NCBI GenBank assembly: GCA_001304855.1
Contig: BBZN01000017.1
Span: 28,907 to 92,906 of the forward strand
DNA length: 64,000 nt
Source: Clostridia bacterium UC5.1-1D2
Lineage (GTDB): Bacteria; Bacillota; Clostridia; Lachnospirales; Lachnospiraceae
Direction of reading: 5' to 3'
Made by a program: the position numbers and the translations under genes. This document shows positions 21,301-31,288 of the stretch, piece by piece. Below the pieces are notes generated by a model. The model was not told where the DNA came from and did no database searches. It saw only the letters and a program-made list of their open reading frames with translations. Position 1 is the stretch's first letter. The number at the start of each line of letters is the position of its first letter.

Positions 21301-21712
21301 CCAGAACGAGGATGAAGTCATAAAAATACGTCTCAGCAAGATGATCAAGAAAAACTCCGGAGGAGAAGGCCAGAATCCCTTGTACGTGGCCCTCCTGGCC
21401 AGCTTTGCCCAGGCCTACAGGATCAGCCTTTCACCCAGGATAGAGCGAAGCCCTACTATCCGCCTGGTAGTCCTGGACGAGGCATTCTCCAAGATGGACG
21501 GAGAAAAGGTAGCCAGCTGCATCCAGCTTATCAGAGGCCTTGGATTCCAGGCTGTCATAAGCGCTACCAATGATAAAATCCAGAACTACGTTGAGAATGT
21601 AGACAAGACCTTTGTCTTTGCAAATCCAAACAAGAAATCCATCTCCATACAGGAGTTTGAGCGGGACAGGCTCACAGAGCTGGTCAAAGACATACAGGAG
21701 GATGGGTATTAA
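18322..21712 (+). CDS. jetC: SMC-like ATPase of Wadjet/MksB type (one frameshift)
   Basis: Walker A GHSGSGKST is at residues 44-52; two long coiled-coil arms surround a central hinge-like segment (LEIRDDQWRNALEGYLGNNK, residues ~490-510); the ABC signature NSGGEGQNPLYVALLASFAQAY and Walker B RLVVLDEAFSKMD lie near residues 1010-1055. This arrangement is MksB/JetC-like (SMC superfamily). The frame changes near 20115, where a C-run is one base too long; removal gives 1,129 residues, normal for JetC. With JetA and JetB it should form a loop-extruding condensin-like complex. The operon ends here; the next gene is not jetD. Confidence 0.9.
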
Positions 21713-21745
21713 CGCACAAATAATTTAAAAGTGACAGGAGCGGAT

Positions 21746-22529
21746 ATGGTATATGAGATGAAGCCTCCGGGGAAACTGGCGCCTCTTTTTGAAAACTGGC
21801 AGGAAACGTTAATCTGGTCCTGTCTGGACGGTTCCATGGGAAGAGCCTTTGCAACGGATTGTGAGAATCCTGAATCTGCCCGGATCATCACGGCGGACTT
21901 CAGTTTTTTGCCGGAAAGGCCGACTATGAGCTGGCCGCACTGCATATCCCCGGGTTAACAGACAGGTTTATGATTCTCGTGCCTGAGCATCCGGAGTGGG
22001 AGAGAACCATCGAGATGACATATGGCTTTAAAGCAAAGAAGATTGTCCGGTATGCCACAAAAAAAGAAGGGGACACATTTGACCGGAACCGTCTCAAAGA
22101 GCTGGCAGGCAGGCTGCCTTCAAAGGCCCATGAAGCTTATGCGTTAACAGCTATCCATGAGGGATCTACAGAGAAATAATGTCCCTGGACTGGTCCAGGG
22201 ATCTGTGTTCCCAGTTCAGAAACTATGATGACTACAGGAACCGCGGCCTGGGGTTTGCCGTTCTTTTTAATGGCCGGATAGTGGCGGGCGCGTCCTCCTA
22301 CACTGTATATCAGGGAGGAATCGAAATTGAGGTGGATACCAGGAGCGATTTCAGAGGCAGGGGCCTGGCGTCCGCCTGTGGAGCCAGACTGATACTGGAA
22401 TGTCTGGATAGAGGCCTTTATCCCAGTTGGGATGCCCACACCTCCGTCTCCCTGTCCCTGGCCCAAAAGCTGGGATACCGTTTTGACAGGGAGTACACGG
22501 CTTACGAGGCTGCCGGGACGGAAGCATAA
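21746..22529 (+). CDS. GNAT-family N-acetyltransferase (PF12746-like; two frameshifts)
   Basis: The N-terminal half (NWQETLIWSCLDGSMGRAF, FAGKADYELA) and C-terminal acetyl-CoA-binding half (GGIEIEVDTRSDFRGRGLASACGA, YPSWDAHTSVSLSLAQKLGY) match the ZmaR-like GNAT family. Frame breaks near 21905 (one T missing) and 22160 (one A missing); corrected length is 261 residues. The ATG 21746 has GGAG 6 bp upstream. It begins 33 bp after jetC with no terminator visible between, so it may be co-transcribed. The substrate is unknown; no resemblance to the JetD nuclease is seen. Confidence 0.82.
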
Positions 22530-22572
22530 AGGCGGATATCTGATTTAAAATTAAAATGTCAAGTAAAAACGC

Positions 22573-22601
22573 TTGACATCCATCGTTCTATCGTGTATGA
22601 T
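22573..22601 (+). promoter_or_regulatory. Promoter of the ylxM-ffh operon
   Basis: TTGACA (22573-22578), 17 bp, TATGAT (22596-22601), 16 bp before the ylxM start codon. It separates the translation/SRP operon from the upstream acetyltransferase. Confidence 0.82.
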
Positions 22602-22617
22602 AGCACAGGTGGTTGAA

Positions 22618-22962
22618 ATGGAAAAAATAGTAGAACAAGGTTTGCTATATGATTTTTACGGTGAATTGCTCACCGCTCATCAGAGAAAGATATACGAGGA
22701 CGTGGTGCTTAACGATCTGTCTCCCAGCGAGATAGCCAAAGAACAGGGTATCAGCCGTCAGGGAGTCCATGATTTGATAAAGCGGTGTGACAAGATACTG
22801 GAGGAATATGAAGCCAAGCTTCAGCTGGTAGCCAAGTTTATGAAAATTCGTGAGATGGCAGCCCGGATAGAGCGGCTGGCCGACCAATGCGCCAGGACAA
22901 AGGATATGACACTAATCGGTCAAATCCGCAAACTGTCGGGCGAAATCACCAGCACCCTCTGA
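22618..22962 (+). CDS. ylxM: YlxM/p13-type putative helix-turn-helix protein of the SRP operon
   Basis: The 114-residue protein has a sigma-70 region-4-like helix-turn-helix (LTAHQRKIYEDVVLNDLSPSEIAKEQGISRQGVHDLIKRC) and a C-terminal coiled coil. YlxM proteins stimulate the signal recognition particle GTPase in streptococci and nearly always precede ffh, as here (30 bp upstream). The ATG at 22618 follows AGGTGG; an in-frame earlier ATG (22573) falls on the promoter -35. Confidence 0.9.
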   Translation: MEKIVEQGLLYDFYGELLTAHQRKIYEDVVLNDLSPSEIAKEQGISRQGVHDLIKRCDKILEEYEAKLQLVAKFMKIREMAARIERLADQCARTKDMTLIGQIRKLSGEITSTL

Positions 22963-22992
22963 TCCGGGTGCAGCCCTTAGGAGGTTTATTCC

Positions 22993-24369
22993 ATGGCTTT
23001 TGAAAGCTTATCCGATAAATTACAGAATGTATTCAAAAATCTGCGGGGCAAGGGCCGCCTCACAGAGGCAGACGTAAAGGCTGCTTTAAAGGAAGTCAAG
23101 ATGGCCCTCCTGGAAGCGGATGTAAGCTTTAAGGTAGTGAAGCAGTTTGTAAGCTCTGTGCAGGAGCGGGCTGTGGGCGAGGATGTATTTGGAAGCCTGA
23201 CGCCTGGCCAGACCGTTATAAAGATTGTGACGGAAGAACTGGTTAAGCTTATGGGCTCTGAAACCACAGAAATCGCCTTGAAATCAGGCAATGAGATTAC
23301 CGTCATAATGATGGCGGGCCTCCAGGGCGCAGGTAAGACCACCACTACGGCAAAGATTGCAGGAAAGCTGAAAGCAAAAGGCCGCAAGCCGCTTCTGGCC
23401 GCCTGCGACGTCTACCGGCCTGCAGCTATCAAACAGCTGCAGATTAACGGAGAGAAGGCGGGAATTCCCGTATTTTCCATGGGAGACAAAAACAAACCTG
23501 TGGACATTGCAAAAGCTGCAGTGGAACATGCATCCAAAAACGGCATGAACGTGGTCATTCTGGATACGGCCGGCCGCCTTCATATTGACGAGGATATGAT
23601 GGATGAACTGGTTTCCATCAAGGAGCATGTGGACGTGCACCAGACAATACTGGTAGTGGACGCCATGACAGGACAGGATGCCGTAAATGTGGCAGGAACA
23701 TTTAACGACAAGATAGGTATCGACGGCGTTATCCTTACCAAGCTGGATGGCGATACCAGGGGCGGTGCGGCTCTTTCCATCCGCGCAGTCACAGGAAGGC
23801 CGATATTATACATTGGTATGGGCGAGAAATTGTCCGACTTAGAGCAATTCTATCCCGACCGTATGGCCTCCAGAATTCTGGGAATGGGCGATATCCAGTC
23901 TCTGATTGAGAAGGCGGCGGCTGAGGTGGATGAACAGCAGGCTAAAGAGCTGAGCCAGAAGCTGCGAAAGGCGGAATTCGATTATAATGATTTCCTGACC
24001 CAGATGCAGCAGATTAAAAAGATGGGCGGTATGGGGAGCATTCTTTCCATGATGCCCGGCATGGGTAATCAGCTGTCAGGCGCAGATATGGATGAGGGCG
24101 AGAAATCCATGAAGCGTGTGGAGTCTATTATACTCTCCATGACAAAGGAGGAGAGGGCTAATCCGGGCCTTATAAATCCCTCCAGAAAGCAGCGCATCGC
24201 TAAGGGCGCGGGCGTGGAGATAAGCGAGGTCAACCGTCTGGTGAAGCAGTTCGACCAGATGAAAAAGATGATGAAGCAGATGCCCGGCCTTATGGGCGGC
24301 GGCAAGCGCAAAGGCGGATTCGGAGGTCTGGGAGGACTTATGGGCGGTAAGATGAAAATGCCCTTTTAA
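22993..24369 (+). CDS. ffh: Signal recognition particle protein Ffh (SRP54)
   Basis: This intact 458-residue protein has the N-domain helices, a GTPase domain with GLQGAGKTTTTAK (P-loop, ~residue 107), CDVYRPAAIKQL, LDTAGRLHIDE and TKLDGDTRGGA, and a methionine-rich M domain (MGGMGSILSMMPGMG, MKQMPGLMGG). It binds signal peptides and the 4.5S/6S SRP RNA and delivers ribosomes to FtsY. The ribosome-binding site is TTAGGAGG. Confidence 0.98.
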   Translation: MAFESLSDKLQNVFKNLRGKGRLTEADVKAALKEVKMALLEADVSFKVVKQFVSSVQERAVGEDVFGSLTPGQTVIKIVTEELVKLMGSETTEIALKSGNEITVIMMAGLQGAGKTTTTAKIAGKLKAKGRKPLLAACDVYRPAAIKQLQINGEKAGIPVFSMGDKNKPVDIAKAAVEHASKNGMNVVILDTAGRLHIDEDMMDELVSIKEHVDVHQTILVVDAMTGQDAVNVAGTFNDKIGIDGVILTKLDGDTRGGAALSIRAVTGRPILYIGMGEKLSDLEQFYPDRMASRILGMGDIQSLIEKAAAEVDEQQAKELSQKLRKAEFDYNDFLTQMQQIKKMGGMGSILSMMPGMGNQLSGADMDEGEKSMKRVESIILSMTKEERANPGLINPSRKQRIAKGAGVEISEVNRLVKQFDQMKKMMKQMPGLMGGGKRKGGFGGLGGLMGGKMKMPF

Positions 24370-24437
24370 AACCAGGTAGTCAAACAGGATAACCTGTATG
24401 TCTAATATAAACAAAAATATCAAGGAGGTGAAATCAC

Positions 24438-24680
24438 ATGGCAGTAAAGATGAGATTAAGAAGAATGGGACAGAAGAAGGCTCCTTTCTATAGAATCGTA
24501 GTTGCAGATTCCAGATCCCCAAGAGATGGAAGATTCATCGAGGAGGTTGGTTACTATGATCCGACGAAAGACCCAAGCGTAATCAAATTCGATGAGGAAG
24601 CAGCCAGGAAGTGGTTAGCAACAGGCGCACAGCCCACTGAGACCGTTGGAAAGCTCTTAAAGATCGCCGGCATTCAGTAA
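24438..24680 (+). CDS. rpsP: 30S ribosomal protein S16
   Basis: The intact 80-residue protein with [38 protein letters not shown] is unmistakably S16. AAGGAGGTGA precedes it. It lies in the conserved ffh-rpsP-khpA-rimM order. Confidence 0.99.
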   Translation: MAVKMRLRRMGQKKAPFYRIVVADSRSPRDGRFIEEVGYYDPTKDPSVIKFDEEAARKWLATGAQPTETVGKLLKIAGIQ

Positions 24681-24702
24681 TTGGTGTAAGTGAGGTGGAG
24701 AG

Positions 24703-24930
24703 ATGAAGGAATTAGTCGAAGTGATTGCAAAAGCACTGGTAGATAACCCCGCCGAGGTGGTGGTTACCGAGACCGTGAAGGGTGAGGATACCTTGATTGA
24801 ACTTAAGGTTTCTCCCTCCGACATGGGCAAGGTCATTGGCAAACAGGGCCGAATTGCAAAAGCAATCCGTTCCGTAGTCAAGGCCGCTGCATCCAAGGAA
24901 GACAAGAAAGTAATCGTTGAGATTCAGTAA
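24703..24930 (+). CDS. khpA: KH-domain RNA-binding protein KhpA
   Basis: A single KH domain with the GxxG loop (VIGKQGRIAKAIRSVVKAAA) fills the 75-residue protein. KhpA with KhpB binds many small RNAs and affects cell elongation in Firmicutes. It lies 22 bp after rpsP. Confidence 0.95.
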   Translation: MKELVEVIAKALVDNPAEVVVTETVKGEDTLIELKVSPSDMGKVIGKQGRIAKAIRSVVKAAASKEDKKVIVEIQ

Positions 24931-25035
24931 GCAGGGACCGCCGGCAGATACGCCAGGCGGTTCATTTTCAATTCTATGATTCTGAACCGTTGCGATTATC
25001 ATTATTCACAGTTTTACAGGAAAGGGTTGCTAAAT

Positions 25036-25554
25036 ATGGAAGACATGCTGAGAGTAGGCGTCATTTCCTCCACTCACGGAGTGAAGGGTGAGGTAAAGGT
25101 ATTTCCCACCACAGACGACGCCGCCCGTTTCAAAGAATTAAAGGAAGTAATACTTGATACAGGAAAAGAACAGATACCGCTGACAATTGAGCAAGTGAAG
25201 TTTTTTAAAAAGATGGTTATCCTGAAGTTTAAAGGATATGACAATATCAACGATATCGAGAAATATAAATCCAGGAATCTGCTGATCCCCAGGGAGAAGG
25301 CCGTGGAATTAGGCCCTGATGAATACTTCATTACCGATTTAATCGGGCTGAAGGTTATAACCGACCAGGGGGAACCTTTGGGCGTTATGAAGGATGTCCT
25401 GGAAACAGGAGCCAACGACGTCTATATAGTGGAACTGGAGAACGGAAAAGAACTTATGGTTCCGGCTATAGGGGACTGTATTCTGGACATAAATCTGGAA
25501 GAACAAACCATGAAAATCCATCTGTTGGAAGGTCTTATGGACCTGAATCCGTAA
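25036..25554 (+). CDS. rimM: 16S rRNA processing protein RimM
   Basis: It begins [28 protein letters not shown], the RimM N-domain, and has the PRC-barrel [22 protein letters not shown] and [20 protein letters not shown]; 172 residues. RimM assists 30S head maturation. The ATG 25036 follows AAAGGG; an upstream ATG (24976) would add an unconserved 20 residues. The usual next genes trmD and rplS are absent. Confidence 0.95.
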   Translation: MEDMLRVGVISSTHGVKGEVKVFPTTDDAARFKELKEVILDTGKEQIPLTIEQVKFFKKMVILKFKGYDNINDIEKYKSRNLLIPREKAVELGPDEYFITDLIGLKVITDQGEPLGVMKDVLETGANDVYIVELENGKELMVPAIGDCILDINLEEQTMKIHLLEGLMDLNP

Positions 25555-25610
25555 AATCCGGCCTCGCAGTGAAAGCTTCGGGGCTTCCTTATATCTGAGG
25601 AGATGAAAAT

Positions 25611-27665
25611 ATGGCAAATATAACCGTATTGGACCAGAATACAATTAATAAGATAGCGGCAGGAGAGGTCATCGAGCGTCCGGCGTCCGTAGTAAAGGAA
25701 CTTCTGGAAAATGCCATTGACGCCCAGGCCACGGCTGTGACGGTGGAGATAAAAGATGGAGGCATCTCCCTGGTCCGCGTAACGGACAACGGCAGCGGCA
25801 TTCCAAAAGAACAGATACCCCTGGCCTTCTTGCGCCATGCCACCAGTAAGATCAAAACCGTGGAGGATCTGTTTACCATCTCCTCTTTAGGCTTTAGAGG
25901 GGAAGCCCTGGCCAGCATCGCCTCCGTATCCCAGGTGGAGCTTATAACGAAAACAGGGGACAGCCTTACCGGTTCCAGGTATCAGATTGAAGGCGGCATT
26001 AAAAAAGATTTGGAGGAAATCGGCGCTCCGGAGGGAACCACGCTTATCGTGAGAAACCTGTTTTATAATACTCCTGCCAGAAGAAAATTTCTTAAGACCC
26101 CCATGACGGAAGGCGCCCATGTGTCCGCTGTGGTGGAAAAGATCGCTTTATCACACCCGGATATCTCCATCCGTTTTATTATGAATAACCAAAACAAGCT
26201 TTATACTTCGGGTAATCATAACCAGAAGGATTTGATTTATACGGTTTTCGGACGTGAGATAGCGTCAAACCTTCTGTCTGTTAATATGGAAATCGACGCC
26301 ATAAGGCTTAGCGGCTTTATCGGTAAGCCTGTGATTGCCAGGGCAAACCGCAATTATGAAAACTATTTTATCAACGGGCGTTATATCAGGAGCAATATTA
26401 TTTCCAAAGCCATAGAGGAGGCGTATAAGCCTTTTATGATGCAGCACAAGTATCCCTTCACCATGCTGCATTTAAATATCGCCCCCGGCACTCTGGATGT
26501 AAATGTGCATCCCACGAAGATGGAACTGCGTTTTCAGACGGAGAGCAGGTTTACCGTACGGTGCTGAAAGCCGTGAGTGCAGCCCTGGCCCACAAGGAAC
26601 TGATTCCCGAGGTGAGTCTCACAGATACCGGAGAAAGGGAAGCGAAAGAACAGGCGGACCGCCAGTCCCCCAGGCCTGAGCCCTTTGAGGTTCACCGAAG
26701 AGGAAATCTGGGAGCAGGCCAGAGCCGGGAATCCCAACATGACGGGACTCAGAAGCCGGGCCGGTCTGCAGGCGTTGCCCAGCCTCTGTTCCCGGACAGC
26801 GCTTCCTCTCCTTCCATAAATTACAGCCAGACGCCTCCGCCCAGGCCATCCTTTGTCAACGATCTGATGCCTCAGTGGCTGAAGGAGAGAAGAGACGCCA
26901 TGGCTAAGGCTGAGGCGCCCGGAGACAGTTTTCGCAGAGATAAGTCCCCCTCCCCAAATGAGCTCCCGCCGGAAAAAACGGGGCCTGCCCTATCCCGGAC
27001 AGAACCTGCAGGGGCCGGTTCAGGGACCTCCTCTGATGCAAAGCAGCTTGAACTTTTTGACGGAAAACTGCTGGATGTCAAATCCCGTACAAGGCATAAG
27101 CTTATCGGACAGCTTTTTGACACCTACTGGCTGGTGGAATTCAACGACCAGCTTTTTATCATAGACCAGCATGCGGCTCATGAAAAAGTGCTCTATGAAA
27201 AAACCATGAATATCTTAAAAACCAGAACTTATGATACACAGATGGTAGAGCCCCCAATTATCCTCACCCTCAATATGAATGAGGAAGTGCTTTTAAAAAA
27301 ATACATGAGTTATTTTACCGGGATGGGATTTGAGATTGAGCATTTTGGCGGAAGGGAATATGCCGTGAGGGGAGTTCCCGCCAATTTGTTTTCCATTGCC
27401 AGGAAAGAACTCCTGATCGAAATGCTGGACGGACTGTCGGAGGATACGGCGGTACACAATCCAGATATCATATATGAAAAAGTTGCCTCCATGTCCTGCA
27501 AAGCAGCCGTTAAAGGCCATATGGCCTTATCCGCCCAGGAGGCGGACAGTCTTATCGATCAGCTTCTGGATTTGGAGAATCCCTACGCCTGCCCCCATGG
27601 CCGGCCCCACAATCATATCCATGACCAAATACGAGCTGGAGAAAAAGTTCAAACGGATTGTTTAG
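25611..27665 (+). CDS. mutL: DNA mismatch repair protein MutL (two frameshifts)
   Basis: The GHKL ATPase motifs are present (ELLENAIDAQA, DNGSGI, GFRGEALASI, GTTLIVRNLFYNTPARRKFLK). The C-terminal endonuclease-type dimerisation domain has DQHAAHEKVLYE, CKAAVKGH and ACPHGRPT. The frame breaks near 26536 (GG read as G) and near 27605 (one C too many); fixing both gives 684 residues and a proper terminus ...YELEKKFKRIV. The DQHA motif predicts a nicking MutL, normal for bacteria lacking MutH. No mutS lies in the window; it may be elsewhere. Confidence 0.93.
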
Positions 27666-27724
27666 AGCCTGTTTGAACGTTGCTTTCCTTCAGCAAAAGC
27701 GTGACTGAAAGGAGCTTATGGCAG

Positions 27725-28682
27725 ATGAAACAGCCTTTGATTATACTTACCGGTCCACTGCAGTGGGAAAGACAGCCCTTTCCATCAAGCTGGCAGGAGC
27801 CATTGACGGAGAAATTATCAGTGCAGATCCATGCAGGTATACCGCCACATGGACATTGGTTCCGCCAAGGCTTCCAGAGAGGAAATGGCTGGTATCCCCC
27901 ATCATCTCATCGACGTCCTGGAGCCTGATCAGGAATTCAATGTGGTAACCTTTCAGTCCATGGCAAAGGAGGCTTTAAAGGAAATATACGCCCACGGGCG
28001 CATTCCTATCATTGCAGGAGGAACCGGATTCTATATTCAGGCGCTTCTCTACGACATTGATTTCAGGGAAAATGACGAGGGCGGCGCCATACGCCGTGAG
28101 CTGGAAGAACTGGCCCGCTCCGAGGGGGAGAGAGCAGCCGGAGTTCTCCACCGTATGCTTCAAGAGGCGGACCCGAAAGCTGCCTCTGAGATTCATCCAA
28201 ATAATATCAAGCGGGTGATACGGGCCATCGAGTACTTCCGGCTGACAGGCGAGAAAATCTCTCTCCACAATGAGCAGTCCAGAGCCAAAGAATCTCCCTA
28301 TAACTTTCTTTACTATGTAGTGACCACCGACCGGGCCGAGCTGTACCGGCGTATTGACCGCAGGGTGGATCAGATGCTGGAGCAGGGGCTTGTGGAGGAG
28401 GTGCAGAAGCTGAAACGTATGGGCTGCCACAGAGGCCAGACTTCCATGCAGGGCCTTGGCTACAAGGAGATCCTGGACTATCTGAACGGGGACTGCTCCC
28501 TGGAGGAAGCTGTGTACCGGTTAAAGCGGGACACCCGCCATTTTGCAAAACGGCAGCTGACCTGGTTCAAACGGGAGCGTGAGGTGCGCTGGATTAATCT
28601 GGATGAATTCCGTCAGGATCGGGCTGTGGTTTTGGAACATATGATAGAGGATTGCATTAACCGGGGGATTGTGCTACAATAA
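27725..28682 (+). CDS. miaA: tRNA dimethylallyltransferase MiaA (two frameshifts)
   Basis: MiaA adds a dimethylallyl group to A37 of tRNAs reading UNN codons. Corrected frame reads LIILTGPTAVGKTALS, then SADSMQVYRHMDIGSAK, GIPHHLID, AGGTGFYIQALL and RRDTRHFAKRQLTWFKRE-like motifs. One C is missing near 27752 and one T near 27829; the corrected length is 319 residues. The ATG at 27725 follows GAAAGGAG. mutL-miaA adjacency is conserved in many bacteria. Confidence 0.93.
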
Positions 28683-28759
28683 CAAACCGGGCCGGAATTA
28701 TGGGATGGTCCGCAGAAAAAAGCAAAGGGGTATGCCTTTTGCAAATGGGAGAACAGACA

Positions 28760-30056
28760 ATGATGGAACAAAAAGGCGTAAGTGAAATTTACGAAGCTCT
28801 GGGCATCGGCAGAGAGGTTCTGAACTTCGGTTTATCCATAGAAAAGGAATTGATTCCACGGTTCAGGACCATAGACGAGACTGCCGAATATAACCAGTTA
28901 AAGGTCATTAAGGGAATGCAGGACAACCGTGTCAGCGACATTCATTTTGCCGCTACAACCGGTTATGGTTACAATGATCTGGGGCGGGATACTCTGGAGG
29001 ACGTTTACGCCAGTGTATTTCACGGTGAAAGCGCCTGGTCCGCCCTCAACTCATCAGCGGCACCCACGCCCTTCATGTGGCTCTGTCCGGCAACCTTCGT
29101 CCGGGAGACGAGCTTTTATCTCCTGTGGGAAAACCCTATGACACTCTGGAGGAGGTTATCGGCATTCGCGATTCCGTAGGTTCGCTGAAGGAATACGGAG
29201 TCAGCTACCGTCAGGTGGATCTTCTCTGCGACGGCGGCTTTGACTTTGAGGGTATTGCAAAGGCGCTGAACGCCAAAACAAAGCTGGTAACGATCCAGCG
29301 CTCAAAAGGATATGCCACCAGGCCAACCCTGTCTGTTAAACGCATCGGGGAGCTTATTTCCTTCATCAAACGTATAAAGCCGGAGGTTATCTGTATGGTG
29401 GATAACTGCTACGGTGAATTTGTGGAAACCATAGAGCCCATGGACGTGGGAGCGGATATGATTGTAGGCTCCCTTATAAAGAATCCGGGCGGCGGCCTTG
29501 CCCCTATCGGCGGATACATCGTAGGCTCCAGAGAGTGTGTGGACCGGGCCTCTTACCGGTTGAGCGCTCCCGGTTTGGGCAAAGAGGTGGGGGCCAGCCT
29601 GGGGATCAACCAGCAGCTCTATCAGGGACTTTTTCTGGCTCCCACTGTCGTTGCCGGGGCAATAAAGGGTGCGATCTTTGCAGCCAACATCTATGAACGC
29701 CTTGGGTTTGACGTAGTGCCAAACGGCAGCGAACCCCGCCACGATATTATACAAGCCATCACTTTCGGTACGCCTGAGGGAGTCATTGCCTTCTGCAAGG
29801 GAATCCAGTACGCGGCGCCTGTAGACAGCTACGTTACCCCGGAACCCTGGGATATGCCCGGCTATGACAGCCAGGTCATCATGGCAGCCGGAGCCTTTGT
29901 TCAGGCTCATCGATCGAGCTCTCCGCAGACGGCCCTATCAAGCCCCCCTACGCCGTATACTTTCAGGGCGGCCTCACGTGGTACCATGCAAAACTGGGCA
30001 TTTTAAAGTCCCTCCAGCAGCTGATAAACGACGGAGTCATAAAGAAATTATTATAA
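28760..30056 (+). CDS. Methionine-gamma-lyase-family PLP protein ('aluminum resistance' type; two frameshifts)
   Basis: The protein has features of this fold-type I PLP group: SGTHALHVALSGNLRPGDELL, VDNCYGEFVETIEP, and the PLP lysine in GSLIKNPGGGLAPIGGYIVG. One C is missing near 29040 and the frame also shifts near 29895; correction gives 432 residues ending ...LINDGVIKKLL. The family sits beside miaA in many Firmicutes and was named for an aluminium-tolerance gene, but its substrate is unproven. The start was placed at the double ATG that follows GGGAG. Confidence 0.88.
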
Positions 30057-30098
30057 ATTTTTAATGCCCTCCCCGCCGTTTGTTACGGAAATATTAAG

Positions 30099-30145
30099 AT
30101 GACACTACAGGTATATTATGGTATAATGTCGGCAGACATTATACC
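30099..30145 (+). promoter_or_regulatory. Promoter with a perfect 11-bp palindrome over the -10, upstream of the DUF4321 gene
   Basis: ATGACA (30099-30104), 17 bp, TATAAT (30122-30127). GGTATAATGTC (30120-30130) and its exact reverse complement GACATTATACC (30135-30145) flank a 4-nt centre, so the -10 lies inside a symmetric site. A second inverted pair, CGGTCCGG and CCGGACCG, lies further down the leader (about 30150-30210). Confidence 0.65.
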
Positions 30146-30245
30146 GCGCCGGTCCGGTTCCGACCACAGGGAGGAAAAAACACCCGGCCGGACCGTGTGC
30201 ATCCCCCAATATCCACAGTAATGGAACACCCCGGAGGAACTACAC

Positions 30246-30496
30246 ATGCATTATAAGAATTTCTGGATATTACTGATTATGCTGCTTACAGGTATTGTCC
30301 TGGGCGGTTTCATGGGACAGCTGGCAGAAGGCGTCTCATGGTTGGAATGGCTGAATTTCGGACAATCCTTCGGATTGGATTCCCCCTTGTAATCAACTTC
30401 GGAATTCTGGTAATAACCTTTGGGCTGACCATCAAGATCACCATGGCAAGCATCATAGGAGTGGTTATCGCCCTGATTATTTACCGGTATATTTAA
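30246..30496 (+). CDS. DUF4321 small membrane protein (one frameshift)
   Basis: The corrected 83-residue protein has two hydrophobic segments (FWILLIMLLTGIVLGGFMG and SIIGVVIALIIYRYI) and the SFGLDSPFVINFGILVITFGLTIKI core of DUF4321. The frame breaks near 30388, where one T is missing from a CCCCCTTG stretch. CCGGAGGA precedes the ATG. Such proteins commonly lie before radC or mreB in Clostridia; the function is unknown. Confidence 0.8.
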
Positions 30497-30553
30497 ACGG
30501 CGTCACATTTTTCTCAAACTTTGTACTTGGAGAGGTGCGTAGTCAGGAGAGAG

Positions 30554-31249
30554 ATGGAAAGAATAAGAATGAAGGATTTGCCCCCCGCAGACCGCCCTTA
30601 TGAAAAATGCATCAAAGCAGGTCCCCAAATCCTGTCTGACGGTGAGCTTCTGGCGGTTATCATACGCACAGGCAGCAGGGAGGCCACTTCCCTTGAACTG
30701 GCAGACAAGCTACTGGCCCTTGGCAGCCCCGGCGACGGATTGCTGGGGCTTTTACACCATTCTCTCACCGATCTTACAGGTGTAAAGGGAATTGGAAAAG
30801 TAAAGGCCATTCAACTGCTGTGTATAGGCGAGCTGTCCAGGCGCATCTGGAAGCGCAAGGCCAATGAACACCCTCTGATTTTTGAACATCCTGAGGACAT
30901 ATCCGATTATTTTATGGAGGATATGCGCCATCTGGAGCAGGAGGAAATCCATGTGATGTTTTTCAACACCAAACAGGCGATGATCAAGGAACTCCTCATT
31001 GCCAGGGGCACAGTGAACGCATCCGTTATGACGCCAAGAGAGCTTCTCATTGAAGGCCTGCGCTGCAGAGCAGTGGGAATGGTACTGGTCCATAACCACC
31101 CAAGCGGGGATATCTCACCCAGCCGGGCAGATATTCTTCTCACCAAACGTGTAAAAGAAGCAGGAGATTTAATAGGAATCCAGCTAATCGACCATATTAT
31201 AATCGGTGACAGATGCTTTCTGAGTTTTCGCCAGCAGCATCTGCTGTGA
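30554..31249 (+). CDS. radC: RadC/JAB-domain protein
   Basis: The UPF0758 family N-terminal region (MKDLPPADRPYEKCIKAGPQILSDGELLAVIIRTG, an HhH segment LTGVKGIGKVKAIQLL) precedes a JAMM metalloprotease-like domain with LVHNHPSGDISPSRAD. It is intact at 231 residues. A DNA-repair role was proposed historically but is unproven. The ATG 30554 has AGGAG at good spacing. It leads into mreC, as in many bacteria (radC-mreBCD; no mreB here). Confidence 0.93.
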   Translation: MERIRMKDLPPADRPYEKCIKAGPQILSDGELLAVIIRTGSREATSLELADKLLALGSPGDGLLGLLHHSLTDLTGVKGIGKVKAIQLLCIGELSRRIWKRKANEHPLIFEHPEDISDYFMEDMRHLEQEEIHVMFFNTKQAMIKELLIARGTVNASVMTPRELLIEGLRCRAVGMVLVHNHPSGDISPSRADILLTKRVKEAGDLIGIQLIDHIIIGDRCFLSFRQQHLL

Positions 31250-31288
31250 TGGAACAGTAAACAAAATACTTTAAAAGGAACGGTATCC

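Noticed and set aside
21746..22529. JetD nuclease
   Set aside because: The sequence fits the ZmaR-like GNAT family throughout and shows no DUF3322/DUF2220 features.
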